From positions 186,001 through 250,000 of the forward strand of contig NZ_BNDT01000002.1 of the NCBI RefSeq assembly GCF_014905395.1: a DNA stretch of 64,000 bases, written 5' to 3'. The notes under the pieces were generated by a model, which saw only the letters and a program-made list of their open reading frames with translations, searched no databases and was not told the DNA's origin. This document shows, in pieces, positions 24,317 to 32,796 of the stretch. The translations under genes and the position numbers were made by a program. Numbering within the stretch: position 1 is the stretch's first letter; the number at the start of each line of letters is the position of its first letter. Source of the stretch: Lactococcus taiwanensis. GTDB taxonomy: Bacteria; Bacillota; Bacilli; Lactobacillales; Streptococcaceae.

Positions 24317-26857
24317 ATGGCTGTAAAACGTTTAATAGAAGCTTTTGTACCAGAAAATTATAAAATTTTCCTCGATATTGACCGTAAAACCAAGAAAATA
24401 AAGGGTCAAGTGGCAATTACTGGGGAAGCAAAAGATAGTGTTATTGCCTTTCATGCCAAAGGGTTACACTTTAATAAAGTTCGTGCTTTTAGTGTCGATA
24501 CAAACTTCATTGAAAATGAAGAAGATGAAGAAATCGTTGTTAAAATTGGTAAAACAGGGCGCGTGACGGTTTCATTTGAATATGAAGCTGAATTGACGGA
24601 CAATATGATGGGAATTTACCCTTCATATTATGAAGTCAATGGCGAAAAGAAAATGCTCATTGGTACACAATTTGAAAGCCACTTTGCTCGTCAAGCCTTT
24701 CCTTCTATTGATGAACCAGAAGCAAAAGCAACCTTTGATTTGTCAGTAAAATTTGATGAAGAAGAAGGCGACATCATTGTTTCAAACATGCCAGAACTCT
24801 TGAATATTAATGGAATTCACGTTTTTGAACGTACTGTCAAAATGAGTTCTTACCTTTTGGCTTTTGTATTCGGTGAACTTCAATTTAAAAAAGGAAAAAC
24901 AAAATCTGGTGTTGAAGTAGGTGCTTTTGCAACGAAAGCTCATAGTGAAGCTGCGCTTGATTTCCCGCTTGATATTGCCATTCGTTCTATCGAATTTTAT
25001 GAAGACTACTATAAAACGCCATATCCACTCCCACACAGTTGGCACATTGCCTTACCTGACTTTTCGGCAGGAGCAATGGAAAACTGGGGATGTATCACTT
25101 ATCGTGAAGTCTGCATGCTTGTTGACCCTGAAAATGCTACTGTACAAAGCAAACAATATGTAGCAACCGTTATTGCACACGAATTGGCACACCAATGGTT
25201 CGGCGACTTAGTCACGATGCAATGGTGGGATGATTTGTGGCTCAATGAATCATTTGCTAACAACATGGAATATGTCTGTATAGATGCTTTGGAACCAAGT
25301 TGGAATGTTTGGGAATCCTTCTCAATCTCAGAAGCCAATATGGCACTGAATCGTGATGCAACTGATGGCGTCCAATCTGTCCACGTTGAAGTGACTCACC
25401 CAGATGAAATTGGAACACTCTTTGACCCAGCAATCGTTTATGCCAAAGGTTCACGTTTGATGGTGATGCTTCGTAAATGGCTTGGGGATGAAGATTTTGC
25501 TGCTGGCTTAGCGCTTTACTTCAAACGCCACCAATACGGCAATACAGTCGGAGATAATCTTTGGGATGCCTTGGCTGAAGTCTCTGGAAAAGATGTGGCA
25601 GCTTTCATGCATTCATGGGTTAACCAACCAGGCTACCCTGTCGTTACTGCCGAAGTCATTGATGATACTTTAGTTTTGAGTCAAAAACAATTCTTCGTTG
25701 GTGAGGGTGCTGATAAAGGACGTTTGTGGAATGTTCCTTTGAATACAAATTGGTCAGGATTGCCAGACTTACTTTCTTCTGAAAAAGTTGAAATTCCTGG
25801 TTTTGCTGCTTTGAAAGCAAAAAATAATGGTAAAGCCCTCTTTTTGAATGATGCAAATATGGCTCATTACATTATTGATTACAAAGGACAATTGTTGACA
25901 GACCTCCTCTCAGAAGTTGAGACTTTGGAGAATGTCACTAAATTCCAACTCTTGCAAGATCGTAAATTATTGGCTAAAGCAGGTGTCATTTCCTATGCGG
26001 ATGTCGTAAATATCTTGCCAGCATTTACTAACGAAGAGTCTTACCTTGTTAATACTGGTTTGAGTCAACTCATTAGCGAATTGGAACTTTTTGTTGATGA
26101 AGATTCAGAAACTGAAAAAGCTTTCCAAAGCTTGGTAGGAAAACTTTTCGCTAAAAACTATGCTCGCTTAGGCTGGGATAAAGTTGCTGGTGAATCTGCT
26201 GGTGATGAGAGTCTTCGTGGAATTGTTTTGAGTAAAACTTTGTATGCTGAGAATGCAGATGCCAAAGCAAAAGCCAGTCAAATCTTTGCAGCACATAAAG
26301 AAAATCTAGCAGGAATTCCGGCTGACATTCGTCCAATTGTTTTAAATAATGAAATTAAGACGACAAATTCTGCTGAATTGGTTAAAACTTATCGTGAAAC
26401 TTATGTTAAAACGAGCTTGCAAGAATTTAAGCGTGAGCTTGAAGGGGCTGTCGCATTAATCAAAGATGAAAAAGTCATTGCTGAATTGCTTGAAAGTTTC
26501 AAAAATGCGGATATTGTGAAGCCACAAGATATTGCTTTCTCTTGGTTCTACCTTTTGCGCAATGATTTCTCACAAGATGCTGCTTGGGCTTGGGAAAAAG
26601 CAAACTGGGCCTTCCTTGAAGAAAAATTGGGTGGAGATATGAGTTATGATAAATTTGTTATCTATCCAGGAAATACTTTTAAAACTGCTGATAAATTAGC
26701 AGAATATAAAGCCTTCTTTGAGCCTAAATTAGAAAATCAAGGCTTGAAACGTTCAATCGAAATGGCAATCAAGCAAATCACAGCACGTGTTGCTTTGATT
26801 GATTGCCAAAAGGCTGATGTCGAACAAGCTATTGCAAAAATTGCTGAAGAATTATAA
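24317..26857 (+). CDS. pepN: aminopeptidase N (lysyl/alanyl aminopeptidase)
   Basis: An 846-residue M1 zinc aminopeptidase, the same length as lactococcal PepN. GAMENW exopeptidase motif near residue 252; zinc site HELAH at 288-292 with the third ligand Glu in NESFAN 19 residues further (311). It is cytoplasmic and removes N-terminal residues from peptides taken up by systems such as Opt (59020 on). Long leader with structure, own terminator. The protein is, from memory, strikingly close to the L. lactis enzyme; see findings. Confidence 0.97.
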   Translation: MAVKRLIEAFVPENYKIFLDIDRKTKKIKGQVAITGEAKDSVIAFHAKGLHFNKVRAFSVDTNFIENEEDEEIVVKIGKTGRVTVSFEYEAELTDNMMGIYPSYYEVNGEKKMLIGTQFESHFARQAFPSIDEPEAKATFDLSVKFDEEEGDIIVSNMPELLNINGIHVFERTVKMSSYLLAFVFGELQFKKGKTKSGVEVGAFATKAHSEAALDFPLDIAIRSIEFYEDYYKTPYPLPHSWHIALPDFSAGAMENWGCITYREVCMLVDPENATVQSKQYVATVIAHELAHQWFGDLVTMQWWDDLWLNESFANNMEYVCIDALEPSWNVWESFSISEANMALNRDATDGVQSVHVEVTHPDEIGTLFDPAIVYAKGSRLMVMLRKWLGDEDFAAGLALYFKRHQYGNTVGDNLWDALAEVSGKDVAAFMHSWVNQPGYPVVTAEVIDDTLVLSQKQFFVGEGADKGRLWNVPLNTNWSGLPDLLSSEKVEIPGFAALKAKNNGKALFLNDANMAHYIIDYKGQLLTDLLSEVETLENVTKFQLLQDRKLLAKAGVISYADVVNILPAFTNEESYLVNTGLSQLISELELFVDEDSETEKAFQSLVGKLFAKNYARLGWDKVAGESAGDESLRGIVLSKTLYAENADAKAKASQIFAAHKENLAGIPADIRPIVLNNEIKTTNSAELVKTYRETYVKTSLQEFKRELEGAVALIKDEKVIAELLESFKNADIVKPQDIAFSWFYLLRNDFSQDAAWAWEKANWAFLEEKLGGDMSYDKFVIYPGNTFKTADKLAEYKAFFEPKLENQGLKRSIEMAIKQITARVALIDCQKADVEQAIAKIAEEL

Positions 26858-26863
26858 TAAATA

Positions 26864-26893
26864 AAAAAATCACCTTTTAAAGGTGATTTTTTT
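26864..26893. terminator. pepN bidirectional terminator
   Basis: AAAAATCACCTTT-TAAAGGTGATTTTT with flanking A and T runs. Confidence 0.9.
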
Positions 26894-26895
26894 AT

Positions 26896-28089
26896 TCATT
26901 TTGAATCTGACTTTGGTTTTGACAGCACAAGTAGAGCGATCATTAGAAAGATAAATCCCATGAGTGCTGGAGCGAAATGACCAAGGCTAATATAGATTTG
27001 TCCACCAATTAAAGGGCCTATCACGCGAGTAAGTGCTTGAAGGGCTTGACTTCCACCTTGAAGTTTACCTTGTTCGGAAGAAGTCGCTGATTTTGAAAGT
27101 TTACCATTAAAGGCAGTTCCAAAAATACTATCTCCAAAAGCAAAGATAAACATTGCTAGAATGAAGAAGGGCCACATTTTAGAAAAAGCAGAAAGTGCGA
27201 AAAGGAAGTAACCAATGATTTCGCAGACTAGTGCCAAACGGATGAGTTTATCTTCATTAGCTAATTTTAGAAGTCTTGGCATGATAAAGATTTGAGTCAA
27301 GATATCCATTAAACCCATAATGGAGATGGCTAGGCCAATTAATACAGGCGTCCAAGCAAAAGAATCTAATGAAAATTGACTAATAATTGCTTGGAGTGCA
27401 CCATTTGGTAGCCAAAGTAAGAGTCCGGCAAAGAGCAGACGGTTGAGATTTTTCATGCGTAAGAGCTGAAAAAGTTGAGTGAAAGGATTGAGTTGTTTAA
27501 GGGAAAAATTACGTGTCCGATGAGTTTCAGGCAAGCTCTCATTCATTACAAATGCACCGTAAAGAAGATTGGCGATTGAGATGAGAGCACCGAAGTAAAA
27601 GGGCACTGAATTGCCAAAATGAGCCAGAAGTCCTCCAACTGTTGGGCCAGAAATTGTTCCAACACCAACGGCGGCGGCTGTCCAACCAAAAACTTTCGTT
27701 CGATTTTCTTCATCAGTAATATCAGCGAAGTAAGCAAAGAGAGTCACGATATTTCCACCAGTTAAACCATCAATGATTCGTCCGAGAAAAAGCATCCAGA
27801 GACTACCCGCTAAGCCAAAGATAAGATAACCTAGAGCAGAGCCAGCTAAGGAAAAGAGTAAGATAGGTTTACGACCAAAGCGGTCTGATAAAGAACCGAG
27901 AGCAGGAGCGGCGAAGAAAGTACAGAGGGCATAGATCGCCATTAAACTCGTGACGATGAGTGCTTGGTCATGAGCATTAGCAAAAGGTGCGACCATAAAA
28001 GGAACGACTGGTGAGATGATTGTAAAACCAAGACCTGTCAGGAAAGTGGTGATAAGCCCAAAGGTGAGGGCGTGTTTATTAATTTTCAT
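26896..28089 (-). CDS. MFS multidrug/tetracycline-type efflux pump
   Basis: About 397 residues from ATG 28089 (MKINKHALTFGLITTFLTGLGFTIISP), placed by GGAGG. Twelve predicted spans; DHA1 motif A 'GSLSDRFGRKP' between spans 2 and 3 and 'GRIIDGLTGGN' with motif C-like 'GPTVGGLLA' later. It belongs to the TetA/NorA-like drug:H+ antiporters; the substrate is unknown. It follows marR on the same strand but has its own promoter and an about 400-nt structured leader. The frame is open far upstream through that leader, which I consider non-coding or leader-peptide sequence. Confidence 0.88.
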   Translation of the reverse strand: MKINKHALTFGLITTFLTGLGFTIISPVVPFMVAPFANAHDQALIVTSLMAIYALCTFFAAPALGSLSDRFGRKPILLFSLAGSALGYLIFGLAGSLWMLFLGRIIDGLTGGNIVTLFAYFADITDEENRTKVFGWTAAAVGVGTISGPTVGGLLAHFGNSVPFYFGALISIANLLYGAFVMNESLPETHRTRNFSLKQLNPFTQLFQLLRMKNLNRLLFAGLLLWLPNGALQAIISQFSLDSFAWTPVLIGLAISIMGLMDILTQIFIMPRLLKLANEDKLIRLALVCEIIGYFLFALSAFSKMWPFFILAMFIFAFGDSIFGTAFNGKLSKSATSSEQGKLQGGSQALQALTRVIGPLIGGQIYISLGHFAPALMGFIFLMIALLVLSKPKSDSK

Positions 28090-28132
28090 AGGTAAAACCT
28101 CCATAAGATATGACCCCGACTGTGTTGAACTG

Positions 28133-28196
28133 ATGAAATTTAGAAAAATTGGTGGTTCTGCCCAACGGGTAGGTTCCCAATTTTGTCTAATTTCAT
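28133..28196 (-). ncRNA. leader hairpin copy 2 (proximal to the MFS gene)
   Basis: On the minus strand a 20-bp stem, ATGAAATTAGACAAAATTGG with CCAATTTTTCTAAATTTCAT, caps a loop region containing GAACCT, a CCC/GGG mini-stem and AGAACCA. A second helix, AATTTCATTC with GAATGAAATT (around 28187-28222), would use the same 5' arm and compete with it. Confidence 0.6.
28140..28196 (-). CDS. possible 18-codon leader peptide before the MFS pump
   Basis: ATG at 28196 to TAA at 28140: MKLDKIGNLPVGQNHQFF. It spans most of hairpin copy 2, as leader peptides of antibiotic-inducible genes do. The SD is weak (GAAGTGA). The distal copy encodes a similar string, EKDKILNLPARKNQRFF, in an open frame. Confidence 0.35.
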   Translation of the reverse strand: MKLDKIGNLPVGQNHQFF

Positions 28197-28236
28197 TCAC
28201 TTCAAGGAGGGCGAATGAAATTAAAGTAAGATGAGA

Positions 28237-28336
28237 AGAGCGCTCGAACAGAAGTTTTGAAAAATTGAAAAATCTTTGGTTCTTCCTAGCAGGCAGGTTC
28301 AAAATTTTGTCTTTTTCATAAACTTCTAGCGCTCTG
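28237..28336 (-). ncRNA. leader hairpin copy 1 (distal)
   Basis: The stem of copy 1 (28252-28325) pairs AAGTTTATGAAAAAGAC... with ...CAATTTTTCAAAACTT and keeps the GAACCT.CC.G.T.GG..AGAACCA loop of copy 2. An outer AGAGCGCT/AGCGCTCT helix extends it to about 28336. Confidence 0.55.
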
Positions 28337-28463
28337 AACTCAATTACAATAATTGATAATGATTTCTTAGGAAGTTTTTTGCGCAGACTTGCGTCTGCTA
28401 AAGTGAAATCTATAGACTTTGTGATTTCACTTTTGTACACAGTTTCCTCGGAAACAAAAATAG

Positions 28464-28492
28464 TATATCGCAATATTGTTTCTTTGTCAACA
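28464..28492 (-). promoter_or_regulatory. promoter of the MFS leader
   Basis: On the minus strand TTGACA, 17-nt spacer AAGAAACAATATTGCGA, TATACT, just behind marR. A TTTCCGAGGAAA palindrome (28442-28453) lies at the predicted transcription start and is a candidate operator for the neighbouring MarR protein. Positions are approximate by a few nt. Confidence 0.75.
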
Positions 28493-28512
28493 AAAAATAA
28501 ATAAAAAAAGCA

Positions 28513-28536
28513 GTCAGTAAAAATTAATTTACTGAC
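28513..28536 (-). terminator. marR terminator with outward-facing GTCAG/CTGAC arms
   Basis: GTCAGTAAA...TTTACTGAC arms around an A/T loop, followed on the minus strand by a T run. The half sites are the reverse order of the palindrome family. Confidence 0.7.
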
Positions 28537-28540
28537 CGGC

Positions 28541-29002
28541 TTATTTTTCGATGTTTTTTCGGATAGAAGAATCAAGATGCTTATTATATTTATTGAGAAA
28601 TTCTAAAATGTTACTGACCGCTTCGTCAGTAAGTTCGTCAAAGATCACTTGATCATTTTCTGCAAATTTTTGGTGGAGTGCCTCGTGACGAGCGTTAATG
28701 CTTTTACCTTTTGACGTCAGTTGAAAATAAATTTCTTTTTTATTATCTGGAAGTTGGTAACGCGCGATGTAGCCTTTATCCAATAATTTTTTGGTAATTT
28801 TGCTGGCTGCGCCCCGTGTCATATAAAGATGGTCGGCAAGGCGGGTCACATTCGGCTGCGCATTATTAGCAATATATTCTATTGCTTCAATTTCTGAAAG
28901 AGAAATGTCAGTAAATTCAGCCTCCATTTGCGGACGATAATGGGCTTCGATTTTATTGAAGAGGTTGGTTAAGCTACTCATGATGCGTTCTTGGTTAGTC
29001 AT
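28541..29002 (-). CDS. MarR family transcriptional regulator
   Basis: About 153 residues from ATG 29002 (MTNQERIMSSL), with GGAGGGAG in front. A longer frame exists but overlaps the preceding gene by more than 100 nt. Winged helix near residues 50-110, 'PNVTRLADHLYMTRGAASKITKKLLDKGYIAR' with the wing 'PDNKKEIYFQLTSKGK'. It overlaps the CDF exporter end by 8 nt, so the two form an operon, and it precedes the MFS pump. It may control either transporter. A palindrome copy at 28614-28629 is read in frame as LTDEAVS. Confidence 0.85.
   Translation of the reverse strand: MTNQERIMSSLTNLFNKIEAHYRPQMEAEFTDISLSEIEAIEYIANNAQPNVTRLADHLYMTRGAASKITKKLLDKGYIARYQLPDNKKEIYFQLTSKGKSINARHEALHQKFAENDQVIFDELTDEAVSNILEFLNKYNKHLDSSIRKNIEK
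28614..28629. repeat. CTGAC-N6-GTCAG palindrome inside marR
   Basis: CTGACCGCTTCGTCAG on the plus strand; the gene reads the complement as Leu-Thr-Asp-Glu-Ala-Val-Ser. Confidence 0.85.
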
Positions 29003-30278
29003 CGGCTCCCTCCGTAACTTTTTTTGTAGTCTGACGATAGAGACAACGCCAATAGTCATTACGACGCCAAATACTTGTGACCACAAAGTCTTGCTCATTT
29101 TGCCAATAATCGTAAGTTAATATGAAGGTTTTTTTACTGACTTGATAACTTTTATAATTACTGATGGATAATGGGGTTACTGACCGCTCTGTCAGTAAGT
29201 CCTGCGGATTTTTTTCGGATTGAAGCACTTGCTCAGCGGATAAGTCCAGACCGCTTAACTTTTCCAAAGCTTCCAAGTATTGACCATCAGCTAGTATTTC
29301 TTGAAAATTCTTGTCCGTTAATCGGTCAAGATTGCGATGATTAAGCAGCTGTTCTTCTTTTGCCAGTAATTCTAAGGCACGACTGGCGTAATGCTCTTCT
29401 TCGGGTAAGGCAGCTGGTTCGACGTGGACATCAACATCATAGACCCCAAAACCATCAATTAACATATTTTCAATGAATTCGGTGGCTTCATGGCTTTCAT
29501 ATACGCTCAAGTCTGGCGACATTTCAACCACAACATCAAGAAAAACATTGCTGCCATAAGTACGTCCGCGGACCATTTTTACGCCCTTGACTTTCGGGAC
29601 GAGATTAATGGCTTCTTTATATTCTTCTACGAGGGTTTCGTCAAAGCCATCAGACAAACTAAACACAGACTCATGAAAAATGTCATAGGCAGTCTTGAGA
29701 ATAAAACCGCAAATGATAACGGCCATCAGTGTATCCAACCATTCCCAGCCGATGCTGCTTGCCACGATTGCAATCGCCGTTCCAATCGAAGTGACTGCAT
29801 CCGATAGATTATCCTTGCTTGCCGCAGAAAGAGCTTGTGAATTTGTTTTTTTAGCAAGCTCACGATTGTAGAGGTAAACCGCAAGCATAATCACTGCTGA
29901 AATAAGTCCCACAATCGCGCCAAGCGGATCAATGGGGTGATTTTCACCAGAGAGAATAGTCATTACCGTCTCGCGTAACACTTCAAAGCCCACAAAGAAC
30001 ATGATAAAACTAGAGATTAAGCTAGCGATAGATTCAATTTTCCAGTGGCCATATACATGATCACTATCTGCTGGAATACGAGCGATACGTAAACCAATCA
30101 GAATAGCGATATTGCCGAGAATATCGGTCAAATTATTGAAACCGTTGGCTTGTAAAGCACTTGAATGAACAATCGTTGCAAAGGCAATCTGCCCAACAGA
30201 GAGGATAATATAAGCAATAATAGAGACCCAAACTCCCTTCTCAGCGAGTTTTAGGTTCTGTGTACTTGAAGCAGTCAT
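28995..30278 (-). CDS. cation diffusion facilitator metal exporter
   Basis: A 427-residue CDF protein: six spans in residues 15-215, then a cytoplasmic domain with extension. The transport site is N-x3-D in span 2 (NNLTD) and D-x3-D in span 5 (DNLSD) rather than the His/Asp set of zinc exporters, which suggests manganese (MntE-like) or iron. It is longer than the usual about 300 residues because of an about 130-residue C-terminal tail holding 'EEQLLNHRNLDRLTDKNFQEIL'. Transcribed from its own promoter at 30308-30313, followed by overlapping marR. Confidence 0.87.
   Translation of the reverse strand: MTASSTQNLKLAEKGVWVSIIAYIILSVGQIAFATIVHSSALQANGFNNLTDILGNIAILIGLRIARIPADSDHVYGHWKIESIASLISSFIMFFVGFEVLRETVMTILSGENHPIDPLGAIVGLISAVIMLAVYLYNRELAKKTNSQALSAASKDNLSDAVTSIGTAIAIVASSIGWEWLDTLMAVIICGFILKTAYDIFHESVFSLSDGFDETLVEEYKEAINLVPKVKGVKMVRGRTYGSNVFLDVVVEMSPDLSVYESHEATEFIENMLIDGFGVYDVDVHVEPAALPEEEHYASRALELLAKEEQLLNHRNLDRLTDKNFQEILADGQYLEALEKLSGLDLSAEQVLQSEKNPQDLLTERSVTPLSISNYKSYQVSKKTFILTYDYWQNEQDFVVTSIWRRNDYWRCLYRQTTKKVTEGADD
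29180..29195. repeat. CTGAC-N6-GTCAG palindrome inside the CDF gene
   Basis: CTGACCGCTCTGTCAG on the plus strand; read on the gene strand as LTERSV in the C-terminal tail. Confidence 0.85.
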
Positions 30279-30307
30279 CGTATTCCTCCAGAATTTTTCA
30301 TCCCTAT

Positions 30308-30313
30308 ATTATA
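30308..30313 (-). promoter_or_regulatory. -10 box of the CDF gene
   Basis: TATAAT on the minus strand in an A/T-rich region, 30 nt before the start codon. Confidence 0.55.
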
Positions 30314-30373
30314 ACATTTTTAAAAGCTAAAAAATTATAAAAAAAAAGAATATACATAAATAAAACCAGTACC

Positions 30374-30412
30374 TTGACTTACACAGTAATATGAAGTAAA
30401 ATGTAAACTGTG
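30374..30412 (+). promoter_or_regulatory. lmrR promoter with inverted repeat
   Basis: TTGACT (30374-30379), 17-nt spacer, TAAAAT (30397-30402). CACAGT (30382-30387) and ACTGTG (30407-30412) flank the -10 and are the likely LmrR autoregulatory site. Confidence 0.75.
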
Positions 30413-30434
30413 AAAAAAGAAGAAAGGAGAGCGG

Positions 30435-30776
30435 ATGGCAGAAATACCGAAAGAAATGTTACGGGCTCAAACCAATGTTATTTTGTTAAATGTTTTAAAG
30501 CAAGGTGATAATTATGTATATGGCATTATTAAACAAGTGCGCGAAGCTTCAAACGGTGAGTTAGAACTTAATGAAGCTACTTTGTATACGATTTTTAAAC
30601 GTCTTGAAAAAGAGGGGATTATCAGTTCCTATTGGGGAGATGAAAGTCAAGGCGGTCGGAGAAAGTATTACCGCTTGACGGAAATAGGTCATGAAAATAT
30701 GCAACGTGCTTTCGAATCTTGGGCAAGAGTAGATCAAATTATTGAAAACATTGAGAAATCTAATAAGCTCAAATAA
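30435..30776 (+). CDS. lmrR: PadR family repressor LmrR
   Basis: A 113-residue PadR regulator: winged helix (residues 5-80) with 'LNEATLYTIFKRLEKEGIISSYWGDESQGGRRKYYRLTE', then the C-terminal dimer helix carrying Trp96 (FESWARVD). In L. lactis LmrR, W96 stacks with planar drugs in the dimer pore; residue number and context match exactly. It represses itself and the following efflux genes lmrCD. Confidence 0.95.
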   Translation: MAEIPKEMLRAQTNVILLNVLKQGDNYVYGIIKQVREASNGELELNEATLYTIFKRLEKEGIISSYWGDESQGGRRKYYRLTEIGHENMQRAFESWARVDQIIENIEKSNKLK

Positions 30777-30835
30777 AGAATAAAGGATTGCCCACGCCTA
30801 GGCATTAAATCGGATAAAAATAACGCTAATAATCG

Positions 30836-30957
30836 TTGACAATCGGTTCAAAAAGCGCTAAACTAACCTTTGTTAGTTTGAGTTTTGAAAAACTAATCAT
30901 ATTAATTAACAGGGTTAACATCTAGCGCTTGTTTACTAAAAAAAATAATGTTATAAT
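30836..30957 (+). promoter_or_regulatory. two promoters of lmrCD
   Basis: P1: TTGACA (30836-30841), 17 nt, TAAACT (30859-30864). P2: TTGTTT (30929-30934), 17 nt, TATAAT (30952-30957). An inverted repeat AGCGCTA (30854-30860)/TAGCGCT (30923-30929) spans from the P1 -10 to the P2 -35. A small AACTAAC/GTTAGTT hairpin follows P1. The remainder of 30777-31053 shows nothing else. Confidence 0.65.
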
Positions 30958-31053
30958 GATTTGCTTTAAAAATTTCCACGGTCTACTTCAGGACCTGAAA
31001 TTTAAATCATTTCAAGTAAATGTATTGTTGCATTTCCAAAAGAAAGGAATTTT

Positions 31054-32793
31054 ATGATCTTCAAATCAATCATGAAGCATAAGTGGGTTGCACTTTTTTC
31101 AATTCTTTCAACCTTCATTTATGCTGGAGTACAGCTGTATCAGCCCCAAATCATGAAACATATCATGACCGTAATGTCCTCTACCACTTCGACACGCCAC
31201 CAAATGGCAGATAAAGTCCAAGGGTACGGCATTGAACTTCTTATCGTCGCTGGGATCGGAATTATTTTTGCGATTGCAAGTACTTTGAGTGCCGCACGTA
31301 TCGCTCAAGAAATCGGTGCCGATGTTCGGGAAGCGACCTACAAAAAAATTAATACTTTTTCATACGAAAATATCGAACAATTCAATGCCGGGAATCTTGT
31401 TGTTCGGATGACCAACGACGTGACACAAGTTCAAAACTTGATGATGATGGTTTTCCAAATCTTGATGCGTATCCCTGTTTTACTTATTGGGGCAGTGGTA
31501 CTTTCTATTACGACGATGCCGAAATTATGGTGGATTACTGTTCTTTTAATTGTATTGATTGTTTTGGTTACAGCCGTTTTGATGGGCCGCATGGGTCCTC
31601 ACTTTATGGCTTTCCAAAAGTTGATGGACCGTATCAATGCCATCGCTAAACAAAACTTGCGCGGTGCTCGTGTGGTTAAATCTTTCGTGCAAGAGAAAAA
31701 TCAAATGGAAGATTTTGATAAGACCTCAGATGAGCTTTATGGTCATAACTGGGCAGTTGGGAAACTTTTCTCAGCGATGATTCCTCTTTTTACCGTTATC
31801 GCACAAGGTGCTATTTGGTTAGCCATCTATTTCGTTTCTACCTATGTAACTGATTCTCCAACAGTTGCGCAAGATAGTATTGGTGGGATTGCGACATTCA
31901 TGACTTACATGGGAATGATCATGTTTGCTATTATCATGGGTGGTATGATTTCAATGTTTGCTTCACGTGGTATGGTCTCTATTGGACGTATTAATGAAGT
32001 ATTAAATACTGACCCTGCTATGAAATTTGACGAAAACGCCAAAGATGAAGTACTCACAGGCTCTGTCAAGTTTGAACATGTATCATTTGCTTACCCACAT
32101 GATGAAGAAGCTACTTTGAAAGACATTAGCTTTGAAATTGAACCAGGTCAAATGGTTGGTATTGTTGGAGCGACTGGTGCTGGTAAATCTACATTGGCAC
32201 AATTGATTCCAAGACTCTTTGACCCCACAGAAGGTACTGTTTCAGTTGGTGGAAAAGATCTTAAAACAGTTAGTCGTGGCACATTGAAGAAAAATATTTC
32301 TATCGTTCTTCAAAAAGCCATCCTTTTCTCAGGAACAATTGCTGGAAATATCAAACAAGGGAAAGCGGATGCTACTGATGAAGAAATGAATCGCGCTGCA
32401 CGCATTGCCCAAGCCGCAGAATTTATTACAACTAAAGAAGGTCAATATGATTCTGAAGTTGAAGAACGCGGAAATAACTTCTCAGGTGGTCAAAAGCAAA
32501 GACTTTCAATCACACGTGGAGTTGTTAAAAATCCAAATGTCTTAATTTTAGATGACTCAACATCAGCTTTGGATGCTAAATCTGAAAAATTAGTTCAAGA
32601 GGCTTTGGATAAAGAACTTAAAGATACAACAACAATTATTATTGCTCAAAAGATTTCATCAGTTGTCCATGCGGATAACATCCTCGTGCTTGACCAAGGA
32701 AAATTGGTAGGGCAAGGAACTCACCAAGAATTGGTTGAAAATAACACGGTCTACCAAGAAATCTACGCCACACAGAAAGCACAGGAGGACTAA
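31054..32793 (+). CDS. lmrC: heterodimeric ABC drug exporter subunit LmrC
   Basis: A 579-residue half transporter: six spans (residues 1-310) then an ATPase domain. Walker A GATGAGKS, signature FSGGQKQ (canonical), Walker B LILDDSTS with Asp in place of the catalytic Glu, so its own ATP site is the degenerate one. That asymmetry is a hallmark of LmrCD. It pumps cationic drugs and bile salts in L. lactis. Located behind lmrR. Confidence 0.95.
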   Translation: MIFKSIMKHKWVALFSILSTFIYAGVQLYQPQIMKHIMTVMSSTTSTRHQMADKVQGYGIELLIVAGIGIIFAIASTLSAARIAQEIGADVREATYKKINTFSYENIEQFNAGNLVVRMTNDVTQVQNLMMMVFQILMRIPVLLIGAVVLSITTMPKLWWITVLLIVLIVLVTAVLMGRMGPHFMAFQKLMDRINAIAKQNLRGARVVKSFVQEKNQMEDFDKTSDELYGHNWAVGKLFSAMIPLFTVIAQGAIWLAIYFVSTYVTDSPTVAQDSIGGIATFMTYMGMIMFAIIMGGMISMFASRGMVSIGRINEVLNTDPAMKFDENAKDEVLTGSVKFEHVSFAYPHDEEATLKDISFEIEPGQMVGIVGATGAGKSTLAQLIPRLFDPTEGTVSVGGKDLKTVSRGTLKKNISIVLQKAILFSGTIAGNIKQGKADATDEEMNRAARIAQAAEFITTKEGQYDSEVEERGNNFSGGQKQRLSITRGVVKNPNVLILDDSTSALDAKSEKLVQEALDKELKDTTTIIIAQKISSVVHADNILVLDQGKLVGQGTHQELVENNTVYQEIYATQKAQED

Positions 32794-32796
32794 GAC

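Noticed and set aside
28090-28575. Continuous open frame joining the MFS gene upstream, giving a 559-aa protein
   Set aside because: The extension would cross the promoter and structured leader; a strong SD precedes ATG 28089 and the shorter protein has the normal MFS length and N-terminus.
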